From Glutamicibacter sp002979865 (GTDB lineage Bacteria > Actinomycetota > Actinomycetes > Actinomycetales > Micrococcaceae): 64,000 bases of DNA. Under the pieces are notes generated by a model. The model was given only the letters and a program-made list of their open reading frames with translations, had not been told where the DNA came from and made no database searches. Positions within the stretch are counted from its first letter, which is position 1. Each line of letters opens with the position of its first letter. The stretch is from positions 1,116,001-1,180,000 of the forward strand of contig NZ_CP188297.1 of NCBI RefSeq assembly GCF_050030965.1. The letters run 5' to 3'. A program made the translations under genes and the position numbers. Below, one piece after another: positions 8,644 to 16,984 of the stretch.

Positions 8644-9476
8644 GCGGCGTTCTCTCCCCGGACTGAGGCGTGCCAGGAAAGCACGCGCTTTTCGATGATG
8701 CGCATGCACAGGTTGATTGCCACGCCCAGCAGGCCGGTGGCAACAATCAGCGCGTACATTCCGGCGATTGCGCCGCCTGACTGCGCCAGCTGGATTTCCT
8801 TGCCCAGACCCGGTGCGCCGATGATCAGTTCCGCAGTAATCGCCAGGATCAGTGCCACGGCAGCGCCCAGCCGGATGCCAGTCATCAGGTAAGGGAGCAT
8901 GGTCGGGAAGATGACGTCGCGGATGCGCTGGATCCGGGAGAATCTATAGGATCTCGCGGTCTGCATCGCCACATTATCCACGTCTGCAACTCCATAGAGC
9001 ACCTGGATCAGCACCTGCCAGAAGCAGGCATAGATGATCAGCATCAGCGAGGATTCGATTTTCGTGCCGAACAAAAGCACCGCGAGCGGGATCAATGCCA
9101 CCGACGGAATTGGACGCAGGAACTCGATGGTGGAGTTGGTCGCACGACGCAGGAAGCTCGACATGCCGATTACCAAGCCCAGTACCAGCGCCAGCAGCAC
9201 CGCTGCGGCCAGGCCGATGAACCATGCCAGCATGGTTTCCCCCACCGCGACCCAGAAGGCGGTCAAGGCAAGATCAGCGAACAGCGTCATCAGCACTTCG
9301 GAGGCGGGCGGCAGGTAAGCCGCCTCGACAATTCCAAGAGCCGGGACCAGTTCCCAGATCCCCAGGAAGGTCACGATGCCAATCAATCCCCAAAAGCCAT
9401 TGGGGAATTTCGAGCCCGATTTCCTGCGCTTGGCTTGGCGCGCCTCAGCCGGCGCTGTGCTAGTGATGGCACTCAT
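8640..9476 (-). CDS. ABC importer permease (first of two)
   Basis: A 278-residue permease of the SsuC/TauC class. It has a cytoplasmic, Lys/Arg-rich N-terminus, then six predicted helices and the coupling loop FSRIQRIRDVIFPTMLPYLMTGIRLGAAVAL. Its ATG at 9476 overlaps the stop of the upstream binding-protein gene as ATGA, and its own stop overlaps the next permease in the same way. The operon is therefore tightly coupled in translation. The substrate is unknown from sequence; gene context points to aromatic or hydroxycinnamic acids. Confidence 0.85.
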   Translation of the reverse strand: MSAITSTAPAEARQAKRRKSGSKFPNGFWGLIGIVTFLGIWELVPALGIVEAAYLPPASEVLMTLFADLALTAFWVAVGETMLAWFIGLAAAVLLALVLGLVIGMSSFLRRATNSTIEFLRPIPSVALIPLAVLLFGTKIESSLMLIIYACFWQVLIQVLYGVADVDNVAMQTARSYRFSRIQRIRDVIFPTMLPYLMTGIRLGAAVALILAITAELIIGAPGLGKEIQLAQSGGAIAGMYALIVATGLLGVAINLCMRIIEKRVLSWHASVRGENAA

Positions 9477-10453
9477 GGCAGGAGCTTCTCCAGGTCGACT
9501 GGCTTGGACAGGGTGCCATAGCTCAGTGCCGCATCGCCGAGTTCTTGCACGGCCTCGCGGTTGAAGTCAGGGCGGAAGCGCGGCAGCACCATATCGGCGC
9601 GGACCTCCTCGCTGATCTTGGTGTAGGTTCCGACAACTTCGCGGACCTCGTCAGGGTTCTCCTGCGCATACTGAAGCGACTTGTCCATCGCCTTGGTGAA
9701 CTTCTCGGTCACCTCGGGATTTTCCTGGGCGTACTGCGCAGAAGTGAAGTAGCCGGCAACATCCAGCTCCGGATCGAATTCGGCGAAGTTCGCAGAGAGC
9801 ATTTTCGCTCCGGCGTCCAAGGCCGAACTCTGGAACGGCTCCAGGATCCAGGCGGCATCGACGATGCCGCTTTCCAGTGCAGCAGGAGCATCGGGGAAAG
9901 GAACCTCGACGAACTCGATGCTTGCCGGGTCTCCCCCGTCTTCTTCGACAATTGACTTGATGGTGGTATCGCCGATGTTCGACAGGTTATTGACCGAGAC
10001 CTTCTTGCCGGCCAACTCCTTGGGCGAAGAAATCTTGGAATCATTTTTGACCAGCACGGACCCGACGTCGGATTTCACATCACCTGTGGTGGAGATGCCA
10101 TTGGCGACGAACTTCATGTCCAGTCCCTTGTCGTTGGCGACCATTACCGAGATCAGATTGGAGAAGGCGAAGTCATAGCTCCCGGATTGGATGCCCGGGA
10201 CGATAGCCGAACCGCCAGTTGCGGTTTCGATTTCCAAGTCCAGGCCTTCTTCAGCGAAGAAGCCCTTGGATTCTCCCAGCCAGATTGGTGCGGTATCGAC
10301 GATGGGGATTACCCCGACGGTGATTTTTTCCAGCGAGCCATCTGATCCTGCAGCATCTTCCCCGGCCGAGCCGCCGCTAGGCGAACCGGAGCTGCAGGCA
10401 GCAAGCGCGAGGACTGATAGCGAAGCGAGTGCGAGCTTGAGCGAGTGTTTCAT
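9473..10453 (-). CDS. ABC importer substrate-binding lipoprotein B (NMT1/SsuA-like)
   Basis: A 326-residue lipoprotein with a signal peptide and lipobox ALAAC, then a two-lobed NMT1/SsuA-type receptor fold. The pattern ITVGVIPIVDTAPIWLGE and the stretch ending SVMVANDKGLDMKFV are shared with the neighbouring paralog. The start at 10453 is preferred because GGGGG lies about eight bases before it. It overlaps the first permease by 4 nt, so this receptor is the one most tightly coupled to the permeases. The ligand is not predictable; sulfonate receptors share the fold, but the surroundings are aromatic catabolism. Confidence 0.85.
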   Translation of the reverse strand: MKHSLKLALASLSVLALAACSSGSPSGGSAGEDAAGSDGSLEKITVGVIPIVDTAPIWLGESKGFFAEEGLDLEIETATGGSAIVPGIQSGSYDFAFSNLISVMVANDKGLDMKFVANGISTTGDVKSDVGSVLVKNDSKISSPKELAGKKVSVNNLSNIGDTTIKSIVEEDGGDPASIEFVEVPFPDAPAALESGIVDAAWILEPFQSSALDAGAKMLSANFAEFDPELDVAGYFTSAQYAQENPEVTEKFTKAMDKSLQYAQENPDEVREVVGTYTKISEEVRADMVLPRFRPDFNREAVQELGDAALSYGTLSKPVDLEKLLP

Positions 10454-10477
10454 GGCAACTACCCCCAATTGAGTGTC

Positions 10478-10519
10478 ATTGCTGCTGCGGCGTCCGGAAT
10501 CTGGAACCGCAGCAGCAAT
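10478..10519 (-). promoter_or_regulatory. Strong intercistronic hairpin between the two binding-protein genes
   Basis: A perfect 13-bp stem pairs ATTGCTGCTGCGG (10478-10490) with CCGCAGCAGCAAT (10507-10519) around a 16-nt loop. It has no T-run, so it is more likely an mRNA-processing or stabilising element, or a partial attenuator, than a full terminator. Confidence 0.6.
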
Positions 10520-10536
10520 AGCGTGAAGTTGTGGAA

Positions 10537-11535
10537 TTACTTGGCGATGAGGTTGTTCATGTCTGGGGCCTTCTCCAGGAATTCGAACTTGGCGGCCAGA
10601 TCTCCGAGCTTTGCCAGTTCCTCAATTGGGGTTTCCGCTTCCCAGGTTTCCATGAGCAAGCCTTCGGCTACCTTGGCATCCATATTGATGAAGTCTGGCA
10701 ACATGGCCCTGGCGGCATCCGGATCACTATCGGAGGCCGGCAGCACTTCCGCCATAGCTGCCTTCCACTTGGAAATGACTTCCGGATTCTCTTCAGCGAA
10801 CTGGCCGCTGGTGAACGTCACCATGGTTGGCAGCCCCGGAATTGCTTCTTGGTTTGGATAGCCAAGCAGTTCGTTGTCCTTATCGCCCAAAGCACGCGAG
10901 AGGAACGGCTCTGGAAGCCAGACGGCGTCAACGTTGCCGCGATCCAGCTGCGCCTCCATGTCCGGGAAAGGCATTTCGCTGAACTTCAGGTCTTTCGGAT
11001 TGGCTCCAGCCATTTCTGCGGATTCCATAATCGTCAGGTCGCCCTGGGTACGCAACGCGTTGACCGATGTGGTTTTTCCAGCCAGATCTTCCCAGCCGCC
11101 GATGCCCGAGTCCTTGCGCACAACTACTCCATTGACATCCTCCCCATCAGCCTTGGAAGCGGAATAGCCGGTGACGATCTTCATGTCCAGGCCTTTGTCC
11201 GCAGCGGTCATCACCGATAGCGGATTGCCCACGGCAATGGCCAATTCTCCGGTGGATACCGCTGGGAGCATCGCCGCACCGGCGTTGGAAGTGCTCAGTT
11301 CTACATCCAGGCCATGCTTTTCAAAGGTCCCGGCGTCGATACCCTGCTGCACTGCAACCGACGGTGCGATTGGCAGAATGCCTACGGTGATTTTGGTGAG
11401 CGAGCCATCCTCGGCGGCGGCGGATGTGCTTCCCTCTGATTCTGTCGAGCCGGACAGCGAACCTCCGCCACAGCCCACCAGGCCGAGTGACAGGACCGCT
11501 GCGCCTGCAAGCAGTGTAGACCAGCGCTTTTTCAT
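10537..11535 (-). CDS. ABC importer substrate-binding lipoprotein A (NMT1/SsuA-like)
   Basis: A 332-residue lipoprotein with signal sequence KKRWSTLLAG and lipobox LVGC, then a Ser/Gly/Glu linker and a two-lobed receptor domain. It is clearly paralogous to the next gene (shared ITVGI-PIA, SVMTAADKGLDMKIV) but diverged throughout, so the two probably bind different ligands. The ATG at 11535 follows AGGGGGAAAT. It is the first gene of the importer operon, and its promoter holds a motif also found before the SDR/MarR pair at 16937. Confidence 0.85.
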   Translation of the reverse strand: MKKRWSTLLAGAAVLSLGLVGCGGGSLSGSTESEGSTSAAAEDGSLTKITVGILPIAPSVAVQQGIDAGTFEKHGLDVELSTSNAGAAMLPAVSTGELAIAVGNPLSVMTAADKGLDMKIVTGYSASKADGEDVNGVVVRKDSGIGGWEDLAGKTTSVNALRTQGDLTIMESAEMAGANPKDLKFSEMPFPDMEAQLDRGNVDAVWLPEPFLSRALGDKDNELLGYPNQEAIPGLPTMVTFTSGQFAEENPEVISKWKAAMAEVLPASDSDPDAARAMLPDFINMDAKVAEGLLMETWEAETPIEELAKLGDLAAKFEFLEKAPDMNNLIAK

Positions 11536-11595
11536 ATTTCCCCCTAGAAAGCCATTGCCGCAACCCCGAGTGGCGGGTCGAAGAAAGTGTGTGAT

Positions 11596-11652
11596 TTGAA
11601 CCACAATTCAAGACTAAGCCAACTATTGAGAATGTCAATGGTTGATTTTATG
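11596..11652 (-). promoter_or_regulatory. Promoter and putative MarR-type operator of the ABC importer operon
   Basis: The minus strand carries TTGACA (from CATTGACATTCTCAA), then about 16 bases, then TAGTCT, a good -35/-10 pair. The plus-strand block TTGAGAATGTCAATGGTT at 11625-11642 recurs almost unchanged at 16937-16954, before the SDR and MarR genes, at a similar distance from the start codon. A separate inverted repeat TTGAA-N6-TTCAA lies at 11596-11611. Confidence 0.6.
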
Positions 11653-11735
11653 ATGATTTATTCTCTGCGTATGGGCGGTATCTTGCACTTATGCAAACGT
11701 GAGGCCACGGAATCCGCCACGAAGCCGTGGAGCGC

Positions 11736-13253
11736 TCAGCTGAACTGCTTGCGCAAGTCGGCTTTGCGTATCTTGCCGCTTGCGGTGCGCGGCAACTCAT
11801 CCAGGAAGACCGAGGTGCGCGGTATCTTGTAGCGCGCCAAGCGTCCGTCGAGATACGCCACAACATCCTCTTCGCCCAGAGAGCTACCGGACTTCAGCAC
11901 AATGACTGCACGCGGGACTTCGCCCCACTTCTCGTCAGGGACGCCAATCACTGCCACCGATTCAATTTCAGGTAGTCCCATAATGGCTTGCTCGACTTCG
12001 GCAGGATAGATGTTCTCCCCGCCGGAAATGATCATGTCCTTAAGCCTGTCCGAGATGAACAGGAAGCCTTCTTCATCCACGTGGCCGATATCCCCGGAAC
12101 GGAACCAGCCAGATTCATGGAACGCCCCTGAGGTAGCCTCGGGACGGCCCCAATACTCCTTGATCACGTTGGGGCCGCTGATCAGGATCTCGCCAACCTC
12201 GCCGGCTGGCACCTCATTGCCCAGCGAGTCCGCGATGCGAATGTCGGTGAAGAAATGGGGCAGGCCGGCCGAACCCATTTTCGGTCGGGAGTACATTGCC
12301 TGGAGCATGGTGGCGCCGGGCGCAGTTTCGGTCAGGCCATAGCCGCCACTAAATCCGAGCCCACGCGCTTCATAGGCTTCAAGGACACGTAGCGGCACAG
12401 CGGAGCCTCCGCAGGTGAGCATCTCCAATGAAGACAAATCCGTTTCCTCCCATTTTTCATGCTCGGCTAGCAATTGGAAGGTCGTTGGGACGCCCGAGAG
12501 CTGGGTGACCTGGTAGCGCTCCACCGCATCCAGCACGGCAGCGGGATCAAAACGCTCCTGGAGGACCACTGTTCCTCCCTTGAGCAGCATCGGCAAGGCG
12601 CCCATGCCCAGCGCCGCTACATGGAAGAGCGGTGCAATGAGCAAAACAACAGATCTGCTGGTGACATCGTAGTCAACGATGACATTGTAGGAATTCCACG
12701 TCATGTTGGCATGCGTGAGCACCGCGCCCTTCGGCGTTCCGGTAGTGCCCGACGTATAGAGGATGATGGCTGGATCCTCTAACTCGACGGCGATATCGTC
12801 GTGACCGCTGCGCCCTGCCTGAAGGGCCCGTTCATAGGATGAGTCCGCGCACGGAACCGAAGCGACTTCCCAGGCGATACTGACCGGGCTGCCTTCGATG
12901 GATGCATGCGCTTCGCTGGCGAAGTTCTCGACATAGATCAGCACCTCGCTGCCTGAATCGCGCAGCGCAAAGTTCAGTTCCCGCGGCGCCAGACGCACAT
13001 TGAGAGGAACGAACAACGCCCCAAGCTGGGTAACGGCGAACATGGTTTCCAGGTACGCAGCATGGTTGGCGCCAAGGAACGCTACACGGCTACCGCGGGC
13101 GACTCCGCTGGCCGCCAAGGCACTGCTGAGCTTGTCGATGCGTTCTGCCAGCTGCGCGTAGCTCAAGCCGACTCCCGCATGAATCACCGCAACCTGCTGC
13201 GCGGATTTCATCCGACGCCGGTGAATCCAGTTGCCAAACCCCTTATTCAACAT
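11736..13253 (-). CDS. Acyl-CoA synthetase, probable hydroxycinnamate-CoA ligase
   Basis: A 505-residue ANL-superfamily adenylate-forming ligase. Motifs seen are the P-loop YTSGTTGTPKGAVLTH (about 170-185), GGYGLTETAPG, the hinge region SGDIGHVDEEGFLFISDRLKDMIISGGENIYP and the C-terminal catalytic lysine in RTASGKIRKADL. It should activate a carboxylic acid with ATP and CoA. With a MaoC hydratase, SDR, amidohydrolase, acyl-CoA dehydrogenase and MarR gene beside it, the best match is the hydroxycinnamoyl-CoA ligase of phd/cou clusters. Sequence alone would also allow a fatty-acid ligase. The stop lies about 200 nt before the importer start. Confidence 0.85.
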   Translation of the reverse strand: MLNKGFGNWIHRRRMKSAQQVAVIHAGVGLSYAQLAERIDKLSSALAASGVARGSRVAFLGANHAAYLETMFAVTQLGALFVPLNVRLAPRELNFALRDSGSEVLIYVENFASEAHASIEGSPVSIAWEVASVPCADSSYERALQAGRSGHDDIAVELEDPAIILYTSGTTGTPKGAVLTHANMTWNSYNVIVDYDVTSRSVVLLIAPLFHVAALGMGALPMLLKGGTVVLQERFDPAAVLDAVERYQVTQLSGVPTTFQLLAEHEKWEETDLSSLEMLTCGGSAVPLRVLEAYEARGLGFSGGYGLTETAPGATMLQAMYSRPKMGSAGLPHFFTDIRIADSLGNEVPAGEVGEILISGPNVIKEYWGRPEATSGAFHESGWFRSGDIGHVDEEGFLFISDRLKDMIISGGENIYPAEVEQAIMGLPEIESVAVIGVPDEKWGEVPRAVIVLKSGSSLGEEDVVAYLDGRLARYKIPRTSVFLDELPRTASGKIRKADLRKQFS

Positions 13254-13315
13254 CTGCCACTCTTTTCATTAGGTCGTACGTTGCCGTTGCGGCTCTAGCT
13301 CAGCTGGCTCTTTAC

Positions 13316-13771
13316 CTAGGCGTAGAAGCGGTAGAGGCCCCGGGAGACCACGGCCGGCTTCGTGCCGCCTTCGACTTCGATGACCTGGTCCACTGCAATC
13401 TGGTATCCGCCCTTGACCTCTTCCACCTCGGCGATAACCGCCTTCATGCGGATCTTGGAACCCACCGGTACGGGCGAAGGGAATCGAACTTTTTCCAGGC
13501 CGTAGTTCACCTTGGTCTTCACACCGGTGACATCGAAAAGCTCGGTCCAGAACGCAATCTGCAGGCTCAAGGTAAGGTAGCCGTGGGCAATCGGGCCGCC
13601 GAAAGGGCCCTCCTTGGCCTTCTGCGGATCGGTGTGGATCCACTGGTGATCATCAGTGGCGTCAGCGAAGGTGTTGATTTGTTCCTGTGTGACCACGCGG
13701 TATTCGCTGTAGCCCAGGTCCTTGCCCTGGGCGCTGGCGAGGTCTGCGTAATCCAAAACGGTTGGTGCCAT
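13316..13771 (-). CDS. MaoC-family enoyl-CoA hydratase
   Basis: A 151-residue hot-dog-fold protein with the R-hydratase signature: FADATDDHQWIHTDP carries the catalytic Asp and His, and GPFGGPIAHGYLTLSL follows. It should add water across the double bond of an enoyl-CoA such as p-coumaroyl- or feruloyl-CoA, giving the 3-hydroxyacyl-CoA for the SDR in this cluster. MaoC-type hydratases take this step in the actinobacterial hydroxycinnamate pathways. The ATG at 13771 follows AGAGGAGAAAT, a strong ribosome binding site. It lies 62 nt before the CoA ligase. Confidence 0.85.
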   Translation of the reverse strand: MAPTVLDYADLASAQGKDLGYSEYRVVTQEQINTFADATDDHQWIHTDPQKAKEGPFGGPIAHGYLTLSLQIAFWTELFDVTGVKTKVNYGLEKVRFPSPVPVGSKIRMKAVIAEVEEVKGGYQIAVDQVIEVEGGTKPAVVSRGLYRFYA

Positions 13772-13824
13772 GATATTTCTCCTCTAGATGGGTTCTTTGG
13801 TTGCTCGAGTTCGCGAATGCCGCT

Positions 13825-15015
13825 TTAGCGGAATGCGCTGACGCCGGTAATCGCGCGTCCGATAATCAGTGAATTGATCTCGTGTGTGCCTTCGTACGAG
13901 TAGATCGCTTCGGCGTCGGCATGGTGGCGCGCTACGTTGTTCTCCAGCAAGATGCCGTTGCCGCCGCAGACCTCTCGGGCGAGGGCTGCCGTTTCGCGTA
14001 GCATGCGTGCGGTGAACATCTTGGCCATGGCCGAGTTTTCATCGCGGTAGATGCCCGCTTCCTGCTGCTGGGTCAGCCGCACCACCAAAGCCAGGCTCGC
14101 GGTGGCGTTGGAGAGCATATGCGCCAGCTTTTCCTGGATCAGCTGGAATGAACCCAGCGGCTTGCCGAATTGGCTACGGCTGGCAACGTAGTCGCGAGCC
14201 GATTCGTACGCGCCGAAGCAAACGCCTGTGGCAATCCAGGCGACGTCCGAGCGCATGTTGCGCAGGCAGGCCGCTACGTCGGCAAAGGAGTTGATCTTGG
14301 CCAGTCGCCCGCTGGCTGGCACCCAGACATTCCCCAGCTCGATGTCGGCGTTCTGCATAATGCGCAGGCTGGTCTTTCCCGGAATTTTCCTGATTTCCAT
14401 GCCCGGCGCGTCCGTTGGAACCAAGAAGCATTTGATCTGCGAATCGGCTGCGTCGCGGGCAAATACTGCCAGCACGTCCGCTTGGCTCGCGCCCCCGATC
14501 CAGCGCTTCTGCCCATTGATCACCCAGCCAGCCACACCATCGCGTTGCTCCTGCTTGGCCGAGGTGGCTAGCCCTCCGGCAATATCCGAACCGTGTTCTG
14601 GCTCGGTCAGGGCGAACACTCCCTTGCAGGCAAAAGATGTGATCCGCGGCTCAAGCACGGCTACCTGCTCCGCACTTCCACCCAGGTTGACGGTGGTCCG
14701 GAATAGGCCGGACTGCGCGTTGTAGTAAGTCGCTACGGAGGCATCCATGCGTCCCAGCTCGAAATTGCGGAAGCCCGAGTAAAGCGCGGAAGGCTTCTGG
14801 CCCGTGGCAAGCACTTCGGCCGGGTTCATCAGATCAGCATCGATCAGCGGTGCCACGATCTGTTCCGGGAATTCTCCGCGTTCCCAATAGTCATCGACTA
14901 TCGGACCCACATGTTCTGCCAAAAGGGAACGCAAACGGTCCAGGGCCGCACGCTCAGCGTCGGTGAGCAGGTCCTTGAATCCATAGAAATCACTAGTTGC
15001 TGCCGGTTGGATCAT
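13825..15015 (-). CDS. Acyl-CoA dehydrogenase (glutaryl-CoA dehydrogenase-like group)
   Basis: A 396-residue FAD enzyme with the acyl-CoA dehydrogenase domains in order. Signatures include FALTEPEHGSD, NGQKRWIGGASQAD and a C-terminal YEGTHEINSLIIGRAITG, whose Glu is the catalytic base. The last block resembles glutaryl-CoA dehydrogenases. The ATG at 15015 overlaps the upstream amidohydrolase stop as ATGA, so the longer frame to 15108 is rejected. In this operon it may desaturate saturated phenylpropanoid-CoA (for example from 3-(4-hydroxyphenyl)propionate) to feed the hydratase. This is inferred from context. Confidence 0.85.
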   Translation of the reverse strand: MIQPAATSDFYGFKDLLTDAERAALDRLRSLLAEHVGPIVDDYWERGEFPEQIVAPLIDADLMNPAEVLATGQKPSALYSGFRNFELGRMDASVATYYNAQSGLFRTTVNLGGSAEQVAVLEPRITSFACKGVFALTEPEHGSDIAGGLATSAKQEQRDGVAGWVINGQKRWIGGASQADVLAVFARDAADSQIKCFLVPTDAPGMEIRKIPGKTSLRIMQNADIELGNVWVPASGRLAKINSFADVAACLRNMRSDVAWIATGVCFGAYESARDYVASRSQFGKPLGSFQLIQEKLAHMLSNATASLALVVRLTQQQEAGIYRDENSAMAKMFTARMLRETAALAREVCGGNGILLENNVARHHADAEAIYSYEGTHEINSLIIGRAITGVSAFR

Positions 15016-15902
15016 TCTTCTATCCCCAACACGCGCAGTGCATTGCCCTTCAGGATTCCCGGTCTCACCGAGTCCTTCAACTCCAATTCTGCAAAGGCCC
15101 CCAGCCACTTCTCCGGGGTAATCAAGGGAAAGTCCGTGCCGAACAACAGCTTGCGCGACAGCACGTTATTGCCCATCTTCACCAAGGAGCTGGGGAAATA
15201 CTTGGGGCTCCAACCGGATAAATCGATGTAGACATTGGCCTTGTGCGTGGCAATGGAGTTCGCTTCATCCTGCCATGGAACCGAGGGGTGAGCCATGATG
15301 ATGACCAGGTTCGGGAAGTCCGCGGCCACATCGTCGAGCAGCAGCGGATTGGAGTAACGCAGCTTAATGCCCCGACCGCCAGGCAGCCCTGCTCCCATGC
15401 CGTTCTGCCCTGTGTGGAAAATGCATGGGAGGCCTAGCTCCTGGAGCTTTTCCCATAGCGGGTAGAACGCTTCATCGCTGGGATCGAATCCCTGGAGCGA
15501 GGGGTGGAATTTGAAGCCGCGCACTCCGAGCTGTTCAGCCTGGTACTGCGCATCGCCGATGGCTTCGGCTCCTCGGCGGGGATCGACCGAGCCAAAGGGA
15601 ATAAGCACGTCATTATTTCGGGCGCAGCCCTGGACCAAGTCCTCAATGGAGTTCGGATCATGCCCGAGCGCGGTGCGTGCATCAACGGTGAACACCACGG
15701 CAGCCATGTTCGACTCGCGATAAAGCTGCGCAATGCGATCAATGGAGGGTGTACGCTCCGATGATTTGAAATACGCTGCCGACGCTTCGAAAAGATCCTC
15801 CGGCATTGCCTTGTGGCCGCATTCGTCGACTTCAAGGTGCACATGCATGTCGATGGCTTCAAGCGAAGCGAAATCGATGCCCAGTTCATAACGCAAAGTC
15901 AT
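15012..15902 (-). CDS. Amidohydrolase-family hydrolase, probable 4-hydroxyphenyl-beta-ketoacyl-CoA hydrolase
   Basis: A 296-residue TIM-barrel metal hydrolase of the amidohydrolase 2 (PF04909) group. Metal-site patterns are DMHVHLE at the start, GFKFHP, IFHTGQ, MAHPSVPW and a late FGTDFP. In actinobacterial hydroxycinnamate clusters a protein of this group cleaves the beta-ketoacyl-CoA to the benzoate and acetyl-CoA by retro-Claisen hydrolysis (CouO in Rhodococcus, from memory). The same role fits here because no thiolase gene is present. Decarboxylases such as ACMSD share the fold, so activity needs assay. Confidence 0.78.
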   Translation of the reverse strand: MTLRYELGIDFASLEAIDMHVHLEVDECGHKAMPEDLFEASAAYFKSSERTPSIDRIAQLYRESNMAAVVFTVDARTALGHDPNSIEDLVQGCARNNDVLIPFGSVDPRRGAEAIGDAQYQAEQLGVRGFKFHPSLQGFDPSDEAFYPLWEKLQELGLPCIFHTGQNGMGAGLPGGRGIKLRYSNPLLLDDVAADFPNLVIIMAHPSVPWQDEANSIATHKANVYIDLSGWSPKYFPSSLVKMGNNVLSRKLLFGTDFPLITPEKWLGAFAELELKDSVRPGILKGNALRVLGIEE

Positions 15903-15920
15903 AATGATTCCCCCAGTTCC

Positions 15921-16850
15921 CTACTTGGCTGGTTCCGGGCGCAGTTCTTCCGGAAGTTCCGGGAACTTCTCCCCAACGGACTGCTGGTGGGATCCGAAGC
16001 GCGCAGGGAATTCATTGGCCAGCGTTTCATAGTCCCATCCGCCGTCGTGCAGCTCGGTGACCACAGCTTCAGGGTGGCTCCAGACCTGCAGGCGGTCCCC
16101 GCCGACTCCAATGGCCTGGCCGTTGATCTCTGCAGCCGCGTCCGAGGCCAGGTAGGCGATCAGGCCGGCCACATCATCTGCGGTGCCAAAGCCCAGATCC
16201 TTGCGGAAGAAGTCCGGCATCGCTTCGCCGCGCTCGTCGGCTTCCACGGCAGCTGCAAAGAATGGAACGGTTTTGGTCATTTCGGTGGCTGCCACCGGGA
16301 TCACTGCGTTGGCAGTAACCCCGGCTCGTTTCATTTCCAGAGCCCAGGTGCGCACCATGCCGACAATGCCGGCCTTTGCCGCCGCGTAATTGCTCTGGCC
16401 GAAGTTGCCGCGCTGGCCGGTCGGCGAACCAATTGCGATGATGCGTCCGGAGACATTGTTTTCCTTGAAATACCCGTAGGCCTCACGCACGCAGGTGAAA
16501 GTGCCGCGCAAGTGGACGTTGATCACCAGATCAAAATCTTCGTCGGTCATCTTCAGCAGGGACTTGTCACGCAGCACACCCGCATTGGTGACCAGAATAT
16601 CCAGGCGACCGAAGTTCTCGACAGCGCCGGCAACCAGCACCTTCGCGGCCTCAGTCGTACCTACCGCCGCCGCAACTCCCGCCGCCGTGCCACCGGCTTC
16701 GGTAATGGAAGCAACCGCAGCATGCACGGCCGCAGGATCGACATCATTGACAATCACCGAGGCTCCCTGACGCGCCAGTTCTTGCGCATAGCTCAGGCCC
16801 AGTCCGCGTCCGCTTCCGGACACGATGGCAACTTTTCCTGCTAGGGACAT
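15921..16850 (-). CDS. SDR family 3-hydroxyacyl-CoA dehydrogenase (hydroxycinnamate pathway)
   Basis: A 309-residue short-chain dehydrogenase. The NAD-binding motif is GSGRGLGLSYA, NAG appears in LVTNAGVLRDKSL, and the active site is a Ser in IAIGSPTG and SNYAAAKAG. The length and layout resemble the dehydrogenase part of peroxisomal-type multifunctional enzymes. A C-terminal extension of about 60 residues (after VGGDRLQVW) is longer than in simple SDRs. The ATG at 16850 follows GGAG. It is the first gene of the operon and faces the MarR gene. It should oxidise the 3-hydroxyacyl-CoA made by the MaoC hydratase. Confidence 0.82.
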   Translation of the reverse strand: MSLAGKVAIVSGSGRGLGLSYAQELARQGASVIVNDVDPAAVHAAVASITEAGGTAAGVAAAVGTTEAAKVLVAGAVENFGRLDILVTNAGVLRDKSLLKMTDEDFDLVINVHLRGTFTCVREAYGYFKENNVSGRIIAIGSPTGQRGNFGQSNYAAAKAGIVGMVRTWALEMKRAGVTANAVIPVAATEMTKTVPFFAAAVEADERGEAMPDFFRKDLGFGTADDVAGLIAYLASDAAAEINGQAIGVGGDRLQVWSHPEAVVTELHDGGWDYETLANEFPARFGSHQQSVGEKFPELPEELRPEPAK

Positions 16851-16908
16851 GAGAACTCCAATTCGGTGAGGTGTTTCAATTGCTCCACTTGGAAGAAAAG
16901 TGGGAACC

Positions 16909-16967
16909 TTGACTACATACATAAGAACTTTAATCCTTGAGAAAGTCAATGGTTTATTTTTTCATGA
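16909..16967. promoter_or_regulatory. Divergent promoter and putative operator for the SDR operon and the MarR gene
   Basis: TTGACT (16909-16914) and its inverted copy AGTCAA (16944-16949) flank the spacer. The minus-strand copy serves as the -35 of the SDR operon. The block TTGAGAAAGTCAATGGTT (16937-16954) matches 17 of 18 bases at 11625-11642 in the importer promoter, suggesting one regulator for both operons. Confidence 0.6.
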
Positions 16968-16984
16968 AAAGTGGGGACAATGAG

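Noticed and set aside
7011..9476. Naming the ABC importer as a sulfonate or taurine system (ssu/tau)
   Set aside because: There is no monooxygenase or other sulfur gene nearby, and all neighbours are aromatic catabolism. The family alone does not fix the substrate.
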